Source: Oscillospiraceae bacterium (lineage in GTDB: Bacteria; Bacillota; Clostridia; Oscillospirales; Oscillospiraceae). Taken from it: a DNA stretch of 64,000 nt. The notes below the pieces were generated by a model, which was not told where the DNA came from, did no database searches, and saw nothing but the letters and a program-made list of their open reading frames with translations. Of the stretch, positions 40,260 to 49,295 are shown piece by piece. Where the stretch lies: contig CAJTGJ010000001.1 in the NCBI GenBank assembly GCA_910575695.1, positions 1 through 64,000 on the forward strand, written 5' to 3'. A program made the position numbers and the translations under genes. Position 1 is the stretch's first letter; each line of letters starts with the position of its first letter.

Positions 40260-41684
40260 ATGGCTTCGTTTTTCATCATCGGCGAGAAAAAGACCCGCCC
40301 CGGCGTGTATCTCCGCTATGAGAACTGGGGCAAGCCGCCCGTTGCCGGAGTAGATGACGGCAAGTGCGCGGCGGTGTTCCGCTCCAACTGGGGGCCGCTG
40401 GGACAGGCGCTGGTCCTGGAACAGTACGAGGACATCGCCAAGAAGTACGGTGATGGCGGGGAGAACGGCACCACCGCCGTCCCGCTGGAGCAGTTCAAGG
40501 GCGGCGCACGGCTGGTTTACGCCCTGCGCCTCGGTACGGGCGGCACTCCCGGCTCGTACACCATTGCGGACACCGCGGGAGAGAGCGTTATCCAGATGAC
40601 GCTGAAATACCCCGGCAGCCGCAAACTGGCCGTCACCATCCGGCCCACGCTGGCAGACCCGAATACCAGCGAACTGCTGATCGTTGAGGGTACGGAACAG
40701 CTGGAGAAGCTGACCTTCTCCAATACTGAGAACAGCGTAGACGCGCTCATGGAAGCGTTTGGCACGAAGGGGAGCGACTATTTCACGCTGACCAAGGTGA
40801 AGGACAGCGAGGAAAAGCTGGCCAGCGTAGACCAGGCTGAAATCACGGGTGGCACAGACCCCACCGTGAATAACGGCGCGTACAGCAAAGCCTATGAGAC
40901 CCTGGAGGCGTACCGCTGGAACGTGCTGTCCATCGACACCGAGGACACAGCTGTCCAGGCGCTCATGCAGTTGTTCCTAAACCGCATCTACCAGGGCGGC
41001 AAGTTCACCATGGGCGTGATCGGAGAACCGACCACCGTGGACTTCGAGACCCGGCTACAGCACGCCAGCGCCTACAACGACTACCAGATCGTCTATGTGG
41101 GTAACGGCTTCACGGACATCAGCGGCAACGTCTACGAGGGCTGGAGGGCCGCGGCCCGCATCGCCGGCCTGATCGCCGGCACCCCCAGCAACGAGAGCAT
41201 CACCCGCGCGGCCATCACCGGCGCGGTGGAGTGTACGGAACTGCTGACAAACAACCAGCACGAGCGGGCCATCAAGGCGGGCGCTTTGATGTTCAGCGTT
41301 TCGGCGGCAAACACCGTCTGGGTGGAGCAGGGCATCAACACGCTGGTGCTCCCCACGGCGAAGGAGGATGAGGGCTGGAAGAAGATCAAGCGTGTCAAGG
41401 TGCGCTTTGAGCTGTTCCAGCGCCTCAATGACACCGTGGAGCCGCTCATCGGGCGCATCAACAACGACCCGGACGGGCGCATGACCGTGGTGCAGGTCTC
41501 CAACGGCGTGTGCCAGACGATGGTGGCGGAGCGCAAGCTGCTGGCCGGGGCGCACGTGGAGAACGACTCGGACAACAAGCCCGAGGGGGACAGCGCGTGG
41601 TTCGTGGTCTACGCGGACGATATCGACGCGCTGGAGAAGATGTACTACACCTTCAAGTTCCGGTTTGCACCGGAGGAAGATTAA
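40260..41684 (+). CDS. Tail sheath protein (XkdK-like)
   Basis: 474 residues; GGGAGG precedes the ATG. The opening TRPGVYLRYENWGKPPVAGV and the C-terminal RVKVRFELFQRLNDTVEPLI and ALEKMYYTFKFRF are standard for contractile sheath proteins of the PBSX type. Its presence proves a contractile (myovirus-type) tail. It polymerises around the tube and contracts on infection. Confidence 0.9.
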   Translation: MASFFIIGEKKTRPGVYLRYENWGKPPVAGVDDGKCAAVFRSNWGPLGQALVLEQYEDIAKKYGDGGENGTTAVPLEQFKGGARLVYALRLGTGGTPGSYTIADTAGESVIQMTLKYPGSRKLAVTIRPTLADPNTSELLIVEGTEQLEKLTFSNTENSVDALMEAFGTKGSDYFTLTKVKDSEEKLASVDQAEITGGTDPTVNNGAYSKAYETLEAYRWNVLSIDTEDTAVQALMQLFLNRIYQGGKFTMGVIGEPTTVDFETRLQHASAYNDYQIVYVGNGFTDISGNVYEGWRAAARIAGLIAGTPSNESITRAAITGAVECTELLTNNQHERAIKAGALMFSVSAANTVWVEQGINTLVLPTAKEDEGWKKIKRVKVRFELFQRLNDTVEPLIGRINNDPDGRMTVVQVSNGVCQTMVAERKLLAGAHVENDSDNKPEGDSAWFVVYADDIDALEKMYYTFKFRFAPEED

Positions 41685-41706
41685 GCGGTAAAGGAGGAAC
41701 CAACAC

Positions 41707-42201
41707 ATGGATGGTTTGAACGACCAGAGTTTGCTTGACGTTCGCAAGCTGATTACCGGCAAGGACGGGCGGCTCTTTGTCACCACCAAAAAGGGGACGA
41801 ACCTGTTCCTCGCGGAGGTAGACACGTTCCAGGCGCAGCTCTCCCCGGCAAACACCGACTACCAGCCCGTGGGCAGCGCCCTGGTCTATGCGGTAAACAC
41901 CGGCTACAGCGTCACGCTGACGCTGACCGAGGCCGTGGTGCGGGACGACGTGATGCTGACCGAGCTGATCGCGGACCTGCAGAACGGCTATTTCCCGTCC
42001 TTCGACTTCCAGGGGAAGATGCGCCGCAGGGACGGGCAGGCGGAGCGCGTGGTGTACCGCAACTGTATCCCGGACGGAACGATCGACCTGCAGAACCTCA
42101 ATCCCGGTGAGATCATCAAGAGAGCATGGAGTTTCCGGGTGAACGCCACCCCGGAGATTTTGGAGAACTTCACTGAGGCCGAATGGGTCCCGGTCGAGTA
42201 A
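41707..42201 (+). CDS. Tail tube protein (XkdM-like)
   Basis: 164 residues, with AAAGGAGG upstream. The beta-rich RKLITGKDGRLFVTTKKGTN then VDTFQAQLSPANTDYQPVGS and ALVYAVNTGYSVTLTLTEAV are typical of PBSX tube proteins. It lies next to the sheath, as always. Forms the inner tube hexamer stack. Confidence 0.88.
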   Translation: MDGLNDQSLLDVRKLITGKDGRLFVTTKKGTNLFLAEVDTFQAQLSPANTDYQPVGSALVYAVNTGYSVTLTLTEAVVRDDVMLTELIADLQNGYFPSFDFQGKMRRRDGQAERVVYRNCIPDGTIDLQNLNPGEIIKRAWSFRVNATPEILENFTEAEWVPVE

Positions 42202-42219
42202 TACAAGGAGGAATAGACA

Positions 42220-42735
42220 ATGAACAAAAACACAATGCCCGAGCTGTTCGATGAACAGCCCGATGGGATGGAGCAGCCCACGCAGGAGCAGATCCTGATG
42301 AGCGAGAGCGAACTGCTCCGGGGCCTCATTGAGGCCGGCAACGAGAAAGACAGCGAAGCGTCCTATGAGCGCATCCAGATCAAGCGCGGCGGCAAACTGA
42401 AATTCGAGTTCCGCATCCGGCCGATTTCCGAGGAGGAGAGCCTCGCCTGCCACGACCACGCCACCAAGTTCGCTCCCCGGAAGCGGGGCCAGCCCAAGCG
42501 GGAGATCGAGACCAATATGTCCAAGTTCCGCTCCTGGCTCATTTACACGGCCACCGTAGATGAGGACAGGGCCAAGCTGTGGGACAACAAGCAGGCCCAG
42601 CAGGCGTTCAACGTACTCCAGGGCGTTGATGTGATCGACTGCGTCCTCCTCTCCGGGGAGAAAGACCGCATCATTGACAGGATCAACGAGATCAGCGGGT
42701 ACGATGACGAGGCGGACGAAACCGCAAAAAACTGA
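42220..42735 (+). CDS. Tail assembly chaperone, short form (XkdN-like)
   Basis: 171 residues with AAGGAGG upstream. The helical acidic sequence EQILMSESELLRGLIEAGNE and the segment LKFEFRIRPISEEESLACHD match XkdN. The gene ends DETAKN with the codons GCA AAA AAC TGA, so the last six bases plus one form the slippery heptamer A-AAA-AAC. Most ribosomes stop here. The protein wraps the tape measure during tail assembly. Confidence 0.85.
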   Translation: MNKNTMPELFDEQPDGMEQPTQEQILMSESELLRGLIEAGNEKDSEASYERIQIKRGGKLKFEFRIRPISEEESLACHDHATKFAPRKRGQPKREIETNMSKFRSWLIYTATVDEDRAKLWDNKQAQQAFNVLQGVDVIDCVLLSGEKDRIIDRINEISGYDDEADETAKN

Positions 42736-42929
42736 TAAAGGCACGGGGACGGACGTACCTCATGCTCCGGGTGATAGAGCGTTTCCCCCAGATAGGCGGG
42801 ATTGCCGGATACATGGCCCTGCCACTGGGGGAAAAGGCTCTGTATGAGCAATACACCCTGGACGCTATCCAGGCGGAGGCGCAGACCCCCGTGCTGAAAA
42901 TTGACGCGATGGGAGGCGGCAAGCGTTGA
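42220..42929 (+). CDS. Tail assembly chaperone, -1 frameshift form
   Basis: Slippage by -1 on A-AAA-AAC at 42726-42732 continues from CTG ATA AAG for 65 further codons to the TGA at 42927. The extension reads LIKARGRTYLMLRVIERFPQ and ends TPVLKIDAMGGGKR, giving about 236 residues. The layout (G and GT forms before the tape measure) is conserved across tailed phages. The extension would contact the tape measure, whose TTG start overlaps its stop. Confidence 0.8.
42726..42732 (+). other. Programmed -1 ribosomal frameshift site
   Basis: The heptamer A-AAA-AAC is in the exact X-XXY-YYZ phase relative to the upstream frame and is followed directly by the zero-frame TGA. This is one of the most efficient slippery sequences known in bacteria. 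No strong downstream stem was identified by eye. Confidence 0.82.
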
Positions 42930-45900
42930 ACGATGCCGTTACCGTCATTGACATAGTAGCCCAGGTCACGGACGAAACCGCCAGCGGAGCGCGGAGCGCG
43001 GAAGCGAACGTAAGCAAGCTGGAACGTTCCATGATGAACCTTCAGAAGCAAATTATGGGTATGAAGGGCAAGAGCAAGCTGGAGGTCGCGGCCACGCTGA
43101 AGGACATGGCCAGCAAGGGCATTCAGAATGTGGCGAACGCCGGGAAGAAGATCGCCGGGAAGGTCTGGACGGTAACGCTGAAAGCGGTCGATCTTGTCAC
43201 CGCCCCTTTCAGGAAGGTTTTGGGGCTGATAGCGAACCCCATCGCCGGTGCGGCGGCATTCGCCGGAGTATCCCTGGGCGTGGCGGACACCATCAACACG
43301 TTTAAGGACTTCGAGCAGGGCATGGCGAACGTCAGGGCCATATCCGGCGCGACCGGGGAAGAATTTGACGAACTGACAGCTACGGCAAAGAGACTGGGCG
43401 AGACCACGATGTTCTCTGCGGCGCAGGCGGCGGAGGCCATGGAAAACCTCGCCATGGCGGGCTGGAAAAGCAAGGACATCGTGGCCGGTATGCCCGGTCT
43501 GCTTGACCTGGCTGCAGCCGGAAGCGTAGACCTCGCCACGGCGGCGGACGTTACATCCTCCGCGCTGGCGCAGTTCAGCCTGGACGCAAGCGAGAGCACA
43601 CGGGTGGCCGACGTTCTGGCCGCTACAGCTACCAACAGCAAGACGGACATCGCCGGACTTGGAGAAAGCCTAAAGATGGCCGGTACACAGGCGGGCGCTC
43701 TTGGGTACAGCATTGAGGACACCGCTCTGGCGCTCGGTCTGATGGGCAACGCCGGTGTGGACGCCTCCAGCGCCGGCACCGCCCTCCGCTCCACCCTCGC
43801 CCGGATGAGCAAGCAGGAGGGCATGACGGCGGAGGAAAGCAACGCCATGGCCCTGGCCATGAAGAAGGTCGGCGTGTCCCTGACGGACAGCCAGGGCAGA
43901 ACCAAGTCGCTGATGACCGTCATGAAGGAGCTGCGGGCGGGATTCCAGGGGATGACCGAAACAGAAAAAGCCGCTACAGCAGCAAACCTCGCCGGAATGT
44001 ACGCGCAGAGCGGTCTGCTGGCAATCGTAAACGCCTCCGATGAAAAATTCAACGAACTGGCGGCGGCAATCGAGAACTCAAGCGGCGCGGCAGCCGAGAT
44101 GGCGGGTATCAAGATGGACACCCTGCAGGGCTCCCTATACTATCTGCAGAGCGCCGCAGAGGGCGTGAAGATCGCCATCGGAGAGAAACTGCAGCCATAT
44201 GTCAAGGGACTGGTGGATTGGGTAACGGCGCATATGCCGGACATCCAGAACGCGGTTGGATCGGCGGTGGACTTCGTACTCGGCAAGATAGACGATATAA
44301 CCGCCTCCATCAAGGACATGACAAACAGCCCGGAGTGGGCAAACGCAGAAACCCTGTGGGACAAAATCAAAATCGCCTGGGACAAGCTGATAGCGGAGCC
44401 TTTTGACGCCTGGTGGAACAGCACCGGCAAAGCATGGATCGCTGAAAAGGCGAACAGCATCGGAGAAGGGCTTGGAACGGCGCTGAAGACCGGCATCCTC
44501 GCCCTTCTGGGCGTAGATATAGGCGGTGCGGTCACGGACGGCGTGGACATCGGGAAATCGTTCGCGGACGGCTTCATGGAGGGATTTGACGGCTCGAAGG
44601 TCGGAGAAGCCCTCGCCAAAGCCATCAAGGACGGGCTGAAAAGCCTGGTCCTGGACGCGGCGACCCTGCTCCCCGGCGGGAAGGAAGCAAGCGGCACAAG
44701 CGGCCTGTCGGCGGCTGTGCTGGGCTATGGCGCGTACAAGACCGCCAAGACAGGCTACAACTTCTACAAGGGTGGGAAAGCCCTTGTGAACGGCGCAAAG
44801 GCCGTGGGAAGTGCCATCGGGAACGTCACCGGGATATCCGATGGCTTCAACATCTTCAGAGCCGCCCAGGGCGGCGGGAGCGCGGCCCAGAGCGCACTGG
44901 CCATGGCGCAGAACGGCGCACTCGGGCGCGGGATGCAGTTTGGTGCAAAGGCGGCTGGCGGCATGTCCAAGGCGGGGAAGTTCTTCTCCAAAGCGGCTGT
45001 TCCGCTGGCGGCAGTCGGAAGCGTCATTGAGATGGGCGTAGATGCATACCACGGCGTGGGCAAGGCGAAGGAGTGGACAGGCTCGGACAGCACCGGCGCA
45101 AGGGTGGCCTCCGGCATAGGAGCGGCCCTCGGCGGCACCGGGGACGGCATCCTCGGAGAGGAAAGCGTTGGGAAAAAGGCCCTTAACATCGGCGGCGGGG
45201 CGCTCAAGGGTGCAGGTATCGGCGCGGCGGTGGGCAGCATCCTCCCCGGCGTGGGAACGGCCATCGGTGCGGCGGTTGGTGGCGGCATAGGAGCAATCGG
45301 CGCGGCCATCGGCGGCTCGAACATTGCCAAGGCCCTGTCCTCCGCCGGCGCGGCGGTGGGCGGCTTCTTCACCAAGACTGTGCCGGAGAAGTTCGGCGAA
45401 TTTGCGGAGGGTGCAAAGAGCTTCTTCACCGAGACCGTCCCCCAGGCGTTGAGCAGTGCCGGGAGCGCGGTCAAGGGCTTTTTTACCGAGACGGTGCCGG
45501 CGAAGTTCGGGGAGTTGGTAGATGGCGTAGGCGGCTTCTTTACAGAGACTGTCCCATACGCCATCGGCTACGCCGCGGGCAAGGTGCAGCTGTTCTTCAC
45601 CGAGACCGTGCCGCAGAAATTCGATGAACTGGTGCAGGGGGTAACGACCTTCTTTACCGAGACTGTGCCGGCGGCAATCGAGACGGCGGGCGCGGCCATT
45701 GGGAACTTCTTCACCGTAACCGTGCCAACGTTCTTCGGGAATCTCTGGGACGGGGCGGTGGGCTTCTTCACAGAAACCGTCCCGGCAGCCATAGAAACGG
45801 TAGGGAGCGCAGTGACGAACTTCTTCACGGTGAGCGTTCCCGAATTTTTCGCCGGCCTGTGGGAAGGGATCACGGGCTTCTTCACCGAGACTGTGCCGGA

Positions 45901-46603
45901 GGCACTGGAGACCGTGGGGACGGCTCTGAAGACCTTCTTCACCGAAACCATACCGCAGAAAATGCAGGAGGTATGGGACGGTGTGGTCAACTTCTTCACC
46001 GAATCTATCCCGAACGCAATCAGCAGCATCGGAGAGACCATTGGCAGCTTCTTTACTAACGTGAAGGATAAAATCGCTGGCTTCTTCGGCGGCATCTGGG
46101 ACAGCATCACAGGCAACGCCAGTGCCGGTTATGAGGCTGCTACCGCCACACCGCACGCAGAGGGCGGCATCATGACCCGCCCGCACCTCGGCCTTGTGGC
46201 GGAGGACGGCGCGGAAGCCATCATCCCGCTGTCCGGGAACCGCAGGCAGCGCGGACTCGACCTGTGGGAGCGCACCGGGCAAATGCTCGGCGTAAAGCCA
46301 TACGCAGAGGGCGGCATCGTTGGAGGCAACACACCGGAACCGGCAGAAGCGCCGACACCGGTCGTAGGGGGCAATGCTCCCGCTGCGTCCAGCGCGGGCG
46401 GCAATGGCAGCGTGGCCGTCCCGGTCACCATCCAGAGCCTGACGTTTGAGATCAAGGTGGATGGCGGAAACGCCCAGAACCCGCAGGAGCTGGCGGCGGC
46501 CATACGCGAACACGTCCGGGGAATGACGGACGATATCGCCTACCAGCTGGCGGTGGCCATGCAGCAGGTCTACTCCAATACACCGAAGGAAGGGTGGCGG
46601 TAA
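42926..46603 (+). CDS. Tail tape measure protein with 19-residue repeats
   Basis: 1225 residues, setting tail length. The TTG at 42926 overlaps the frameshift-form stop and GGGAGG precedes it. The N-terminal part is helical; a TP901-type core (TFKDFEQGMANVRAISGATG; FDELTATAKRLGETTMFSAA) spans about 130-330. Hydrophobic Gly/Ala-rich stretches (about 590-810) suit membrane penetration. Twelve tandem FFTxTVP repeats of 19 residues follow (814-1041), then PHAEGGIMTRPHLGLVAEDG, a common tape-measure ending. Length predicts a tail of roughly 180 nm by the usual 1.5 A per residue rule, which is an estimate. Confidence 0.9.
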   Translation: MNDAVTVIDIVAQVTDETASGARSAEANVSKLERSMMNLQKQIMGMKGKSKLEVAATLKDMASKGIQNVANAGKKIAGKVWTVTLKAVDLVTAPFRKVLGLIANPIAGAAAFAGVSLGVADTINTFKDFEQGMANVRAISGATGEEFDELTATAKRLGETTMFSAAQAAEAMENLAMAGWKSKDIVAGMPGLLDLAAAGSVDLATAADVTSSALAQFSLDASESTRVADVLAATATNSKTDIAGLGESLKMAGTQAGALGYSIEDTALALGLMGNAGVDASSAGTALRSTLARMSKQEGMTAEESNAMALAMKKVGVSLTDSQGRTKSLMTVMKELRAGFQGMTETEKAATAANLAGMYAQSGLLAIVNASDEKFNELAAAIENSSGAAAEMAGIKMDTLQGSLYYLQSAAEGVKIAIGEKLQPYVKGLVDWVTAHMPDIQNAVGSAVDFVLGKIDDITASIKDMTNSPEWANAETLWDKIKIAWDKLIAEPFDAWWNSTGKAWIAEKANSIGEGLGTALKTGILALLGVDIGGAVTDGVDIGKSFADGFMEGFDGSKVGEALAKAIKDGLKSLVLDAATLLPGGKEASGTSGLSAAVLGYGAYKTAKTGYNFYKGGKALVNGAKAVGSAIGNVTGISDGFNIFRAAQGGGSAAQSALAMAQNGALGRGMQFGAKAAGGMSKAGKFFSKAAVPLAAVGSVIEMGVDAYHGVGKAKEWTGSDSTGARVASGIGAALGGTGDGILGEESVGKKALNIGGGALKGAGIGAAVGSILPGVGTAIGAAVGGGIGAIGAAIGGSNIAKALSSAGAAVGGFFTKTVPEKFGEFAEGAKSFFTETVPQALSSAGSAVKGFFTETVPAKFGELVDGVGGFFTETVPYAIGYAAGKVQLFFTETVPQKFDELVQGVTTFFTETVPAAIETAGAAIGNFFTVTVPTFFGNLWDGAVGFFTETVPAAIETVGSAVTNFFTVSVPEFFAGLWEGITGFFTETVPEALETVGTALKTFFTETIPQKMQEVWDGVVNFFTESIPNAISSIGETIGSFFTNVKDKIAGFFGGIWDSITGNASAGYEAATATPHAEGGIMTRPHLGLVAEDGAEAIIPLSGNRRQRGLDLWERTGQMLGVKPYAEGGIVGGNTPEPAEAPTPVVGGNAPAASSAGGNGSVAVPVTIQSLTFEIKVDGGNAQNPQELAAAIREHVRGMTDDIAYQLAVAMQQVYSNTPKEGWR
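45365..46048 (+). repeat. Twelve tandem 57-bp repeats in the tape measure gene
   Basis: Each unit encodes 19 residues starting FFTETVP (variants FFTKTVP, FFTVTVP, FFTESIP). A thirteenth partial unit (FFTNVKDK) follows. Loosely, two unit types can be seen: KFxEL-type (for example EKFGEFAEGAKS) and AIxxxGxAV-type (AAIETAGAAIGN). The spacing is exact with no indels. Confidence 0.9.
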
Positions 46604-46607
46604 GCGC

Positions 46608-47273
46608 ATGGATATTTACCTGACAAATCTGACGAACAGCGACCGTCTGCGCTTTCCCATGCTTCCGACCGAGATTAGCATCAAGATAGCGAACCAGTTC
46701 GCAAATTACACCATACTGAGCATCGGGGAGGTGCGGCTTCCAAGCGGCACCTCCCTTGACAGTATCAGCTGGAACGGCATCCTGCCGGGGCAGAAGCGTG
46801 TGGGCGCGGGGGCACCTTTTATTTTTGACTGGCAGGACCCGAAGGCGATCTACCGCTGGATCGAGCAGCTGAAGACGCAGTACGGAAAGCCGGTCAAGGC
46901 GCGGCTCCTGATCACCGAAAGCCCCATCAACTGCGATGTATACCTGTCCAGCTTCACGGGGACGCCTACGGGCGGTTACGGGGACATCAATTATTCCATC
47001 ACGCTCATACAGGCAAAGGACATCAAGATCAGCACGTCCGGGAACCAGGCGAAGCAGGATCGCCAGCCCACCACGGCGGCGGCTCCCGCAAGGCCGTCCC
47101 CGCCTGCGGCAAAGACCTACACGGTGAAAAAGGGGGACAGCCTGTGGAAGATCGCCCAGAGCTTCTACGGCAAAGGGAGCGACTACAACAAAATCTTCCA
47201 GGCGAACGGCAGCGTAATCGGGAGCAACCCGAATCTCATTTACCCCGGACAGGTGCTGACGATCCCAGGCTGA
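46608..47273 (+). CDS. LysM-containing tail protein (XkdP-like)
   Basis: 221 residues. The N-terminal 140 residues are a tail domain (TEISIKIANQFANYTILSIG; ITESPINCDVYLSSFTGTPT). A proline/alanine linker precedes a C-terminal LysM domain, KTYTVKKGDSLWKIAQSFYG then NPNLIYPGQVLTIPG. LysM binds peptidoglycan glycans, so the tail tip could grip the wall. The order after the tape measure matches PBSX xkdP. Confidence 0.87.
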   Translation: MDIYLTNLTNSDRLRFPMLPTEISIKIANQFANYTILSIGEVRLPSGTSLDSISWNGILPGQKRVGAGAPFIFDWQDPKAIYRWIEQLKTQYGKPVKARLLITESPINCDVYLSSFTGTPTGGYGDINYSITLIQAKDIKISTSGNQAKQDRQPTTAAAPARPSPPAAKTYTVKKGDSLWKIAQSFYGKGSDYNKIFQANGSVIGSNPNLIYPGQVLTIPG

Positions 47274-47292
47274 CGAAAGGAGGGCGGGGCAG

Positions 47293-48285
47293 GTGGACGT
47301 TGCCCTGGTTGAGTACGATGTAGAACTGATCACCGAGGGCGGCGTCATATACGACCTGGACAACGCCCTTATTTCGCTGGCCTGGGAGGAGCAGGAGGGC
47401 CAGCTGGCGCAAAAGGCCGTGGTCACGGTGGTCAATATCAAGACCGGCTCCGGCTACTTGATGTCCCTGGCAAAGCTGAACTGTATGATACGGATTTACG
47501 CCCATTGGGGCGCGGGGCGGCAGAAGATGTTCGAGGGAAGCATCTGGGAGTGGAGCTATACCAGTGCCCAGACCAAGGAACTCACCCTGACCGTCTATGA
47601 CCCCATGATCCGCTTGCAGCAGTGTAAGGACATCAAGTATTTTTCCCCCGGTATGACGACCCCAGCCATGCTGGGGAGCATCTGCGGGGATTGGGGCGTT
47701 CCGCTGGCCTACAAATGGGACCAGCAGATCACTCACGAAAAAAAGGTGTTCAATGGGGAGGCTGTGAGCGACATCATAACCAAGCTGCTGGAGGAAGTGC
47801 GCCAGCAGACGGGGGAGCGTTACGTTGCCCTGTACAAGGACGGCGCGCTGACCGTCTCCGCCTACGGAACCAACTCGGATGTGTATGTTTTCGATACGCT
47901 GAACACCATAAGCACCTCCGACAAGCTGTCCATGAGCAGCCTCGTGACGCGGGTGAAGATCATCGGCAAAGAGGATAACCAGGACCGGTCGAGCGTGGAG
48001 GCGGTCGTGGACGGCGATATGCGCTTCGGAATTCTGCAGGAAGTCATCAAGCGGGACAACGACAAGAGCATCGGCGCCGCAAAGGCGGAGGCGCAGGCCA
48101 CGCTGAAGGAGCGGGGGCAGCCGGAGGAAAGCATCATGCTCAACAGCCCGGACCTGCCCTTCCTTCGCAAAGGCGACGCCGTAGAGGTGGCGGCCGGAAA
48201 CCTGATTGGAAAATTCCATGTCCTCGGCGTATCCCACAACGCTACGCAGAGGCAGATGACTATGACGCTGAGAAGGGCAGGGTGA
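47293..48285 (+). CDS. Baseplate hub protein (XkdQ-like)
   Basis: 330 residues from a GTG at 47293 with AAAGGAGG upstream. Segments such as GSIWEWSYTSAQTKELTLTV, KQCKDIKYFSPG-like motifs and LPFLRKGDAVEVAAG fit the gpD/gp44-type hub family. It forms the trimeric base beneath the tube. It overlaps the next gene by 4 nt. Confidence 0.82.
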   Translation: MDVALVEYDVELITEGGVIYDLDNALISLAWEEQEGQLAQKAVVTVVNIKTGSGYLMSLAKLNCMIRIYAHWGAGRQKMFEGSIWEWSYTSAQTKELTLTVYDPMIRLQQCKDIKYFSPGMTTPAMLGSICGDWGVPLAYKWDQQITHEKKVFNGEAVSDIITKLLEEVRQQTGERYVALYKDGALTVSAYGTNSDVYVFDTLNTISTSDKLSMSSLVTRVKIIGKEDNQDRSSVEAVVDGDMRFGILQEVIKRDNDKSIGAAKAEAQATLKERGQPEESIMLNSPDLPFLRKGDAVEVAAGNLIGKFHVLGVSHNATQRQMTMTLRRAG

Positions 48286-48815
48286 TACACACAATGGAAA
48301 GCACAATGGGAAACGAGGGGATCAACAAGCTGGCCGCCGTATTCCAGAACCGGATGCACGGCATGACGGACAAGCCGGAGGTCTTGGATTTCGGCGTGAT
48401 ACAGGAGGATATGAGCCTCCTGACCAACCGATTCCCCCGCCCTATCCCGCAAACCGACTACATGGTCTGCCGCCAGCTCACTCTGGGGCCGACCCACAAC
48501 ATCCTGGCAAAAACGCAGGATATCGGGATGCCGCACAGCGGCTCCCACATCCATAACACGCACGGCCTCACCTGCACCCACCACGGCGGGACGCAGCAGG
48601 GCACCACAGGAGAGGCCACCGGACCGGCGCCGGACCCGCCCATCCCCTCCCAGCGCACTGCGGGCGGGGACAGTTCGGACGGAATGCACCAGCACCACGT
48701 TCTGATCCCGGAGAAAATGCGGCAGATCAAGCCGGGGGATCGGGTGCTGGTGGCCTGGGTGGGGGACGATGCCTGTGTGGTAGACATCGTCCTGCCGGCG
48801 ACTGAGGTGGTCTGA
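48282..48815 (+). CDS. Baseplate protein (DUF2577/XkdR-like)
   Basis: 177 residues from the GTG at 48282 (an ATG at 48294 is the alternative). DYMVCRQLTLGPTHNILAKT and KMRQIKPGDRVLVAWVGDDA are typical for XkdR, a small OB-like spike-region protein. The middle holds a His-rich stretch (SGSHIHNTHGLTCTHHGGTQ) that could bind metal, as in some spike proteins. Coupled on both sides. Confidence 0.78.
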   Translation: MIHTMESTMGNEGINKLAAVFQNRMHGMTDKPEVLDFGVIQEDMSLLTNRFPRPIPQTDYMVCRQLTLGPTHNILAKTQDIGMPHSGSHIHNTHGLTCTHHGGTQQGTTGEATGPAPDPPIPSQRTAGGDSSDGMHQHHVLIPEKMRQIKPGDRVLVAWVGDDACVVDIVLPATEVV

Positions 48816-49276
48816 TGGCGGAGAACAAAATCAGCCTGTTCCCTGTTTTTGACGTACCCGCCACGCTGGCGGAGGACATTGAGAACGAGGAACGCTATGC
48901 TCCGGCACCGCTCTGGGACGTTGAACGGGGGGACTTTGTAACGGACGGGGCGAATCGGACGCTCTATGGCAGCGGCTATGACGCTTGGGTGCTCTGGTGT
49001 ACCAAATCCATTCTGACGCAGAGGTGGGCGCATGCTTCCTACAGCGGCGATACCGGCATCGAGGCTGAGCAGGCATTCAGAGAATCAGACCGCAAGGCGG
49101 CGGAAAGTGCCTTCGAGCGCACCATCACCGAGGCCCTGCTGGCGGACCCCATGGGGCGCACGGTACAGGTCCGGGACTTCACCTTCCGGTGGGAGGCGGA
49201 CAGCCTGTGGATCGAGTGCGCCGTTTTTGGCCGGGACGGAAATACGGCAAGCATCAAAGCAAGGCTGGACATCTGA
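48815..49276 (+). CDS. Baseplate protein (DUF2634/XkdS-like)
   Basis: 153 residues; the ATG overlaps the previous stop by 1 nt. The sequence ERGDFVTDGANRTLYGSGYD then AWVLWCTKSILTQRWAHASY is the standard opening of XkdS/gp25-like wedge proteins. It connects wedge and hub. Confidence 0.85.
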   Translation: MAENKISLFPVFDVPATLAEDIENEERYAPAPLWDVERGDFVTDGANRTLYGSGYDAWVLWCTKSILTQRWAHASYSGDTGIEAEQAFRESDRKAAESAFERTITEALLADPMGRTVQVRDFTFRWEADSLWIECAVFGRDGNTASIKARLDI

Positions 49277-49295
49277 CCGGGGGAGGTGAAAGAAG

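Noticed and set aside
45365..46048. CRISPR-like regular repeat array
   Set aside because: The repeats are contiguous 57-bp coding units with no spacers, within one reading frame.
44135..46609. Minus-strand open frame of 824 codons under the tape measure gene
   Set aside because: GC-rich codon bias on the sense strand leaves few antisense stops. The sense gene has TMP motifs and proper operon position.
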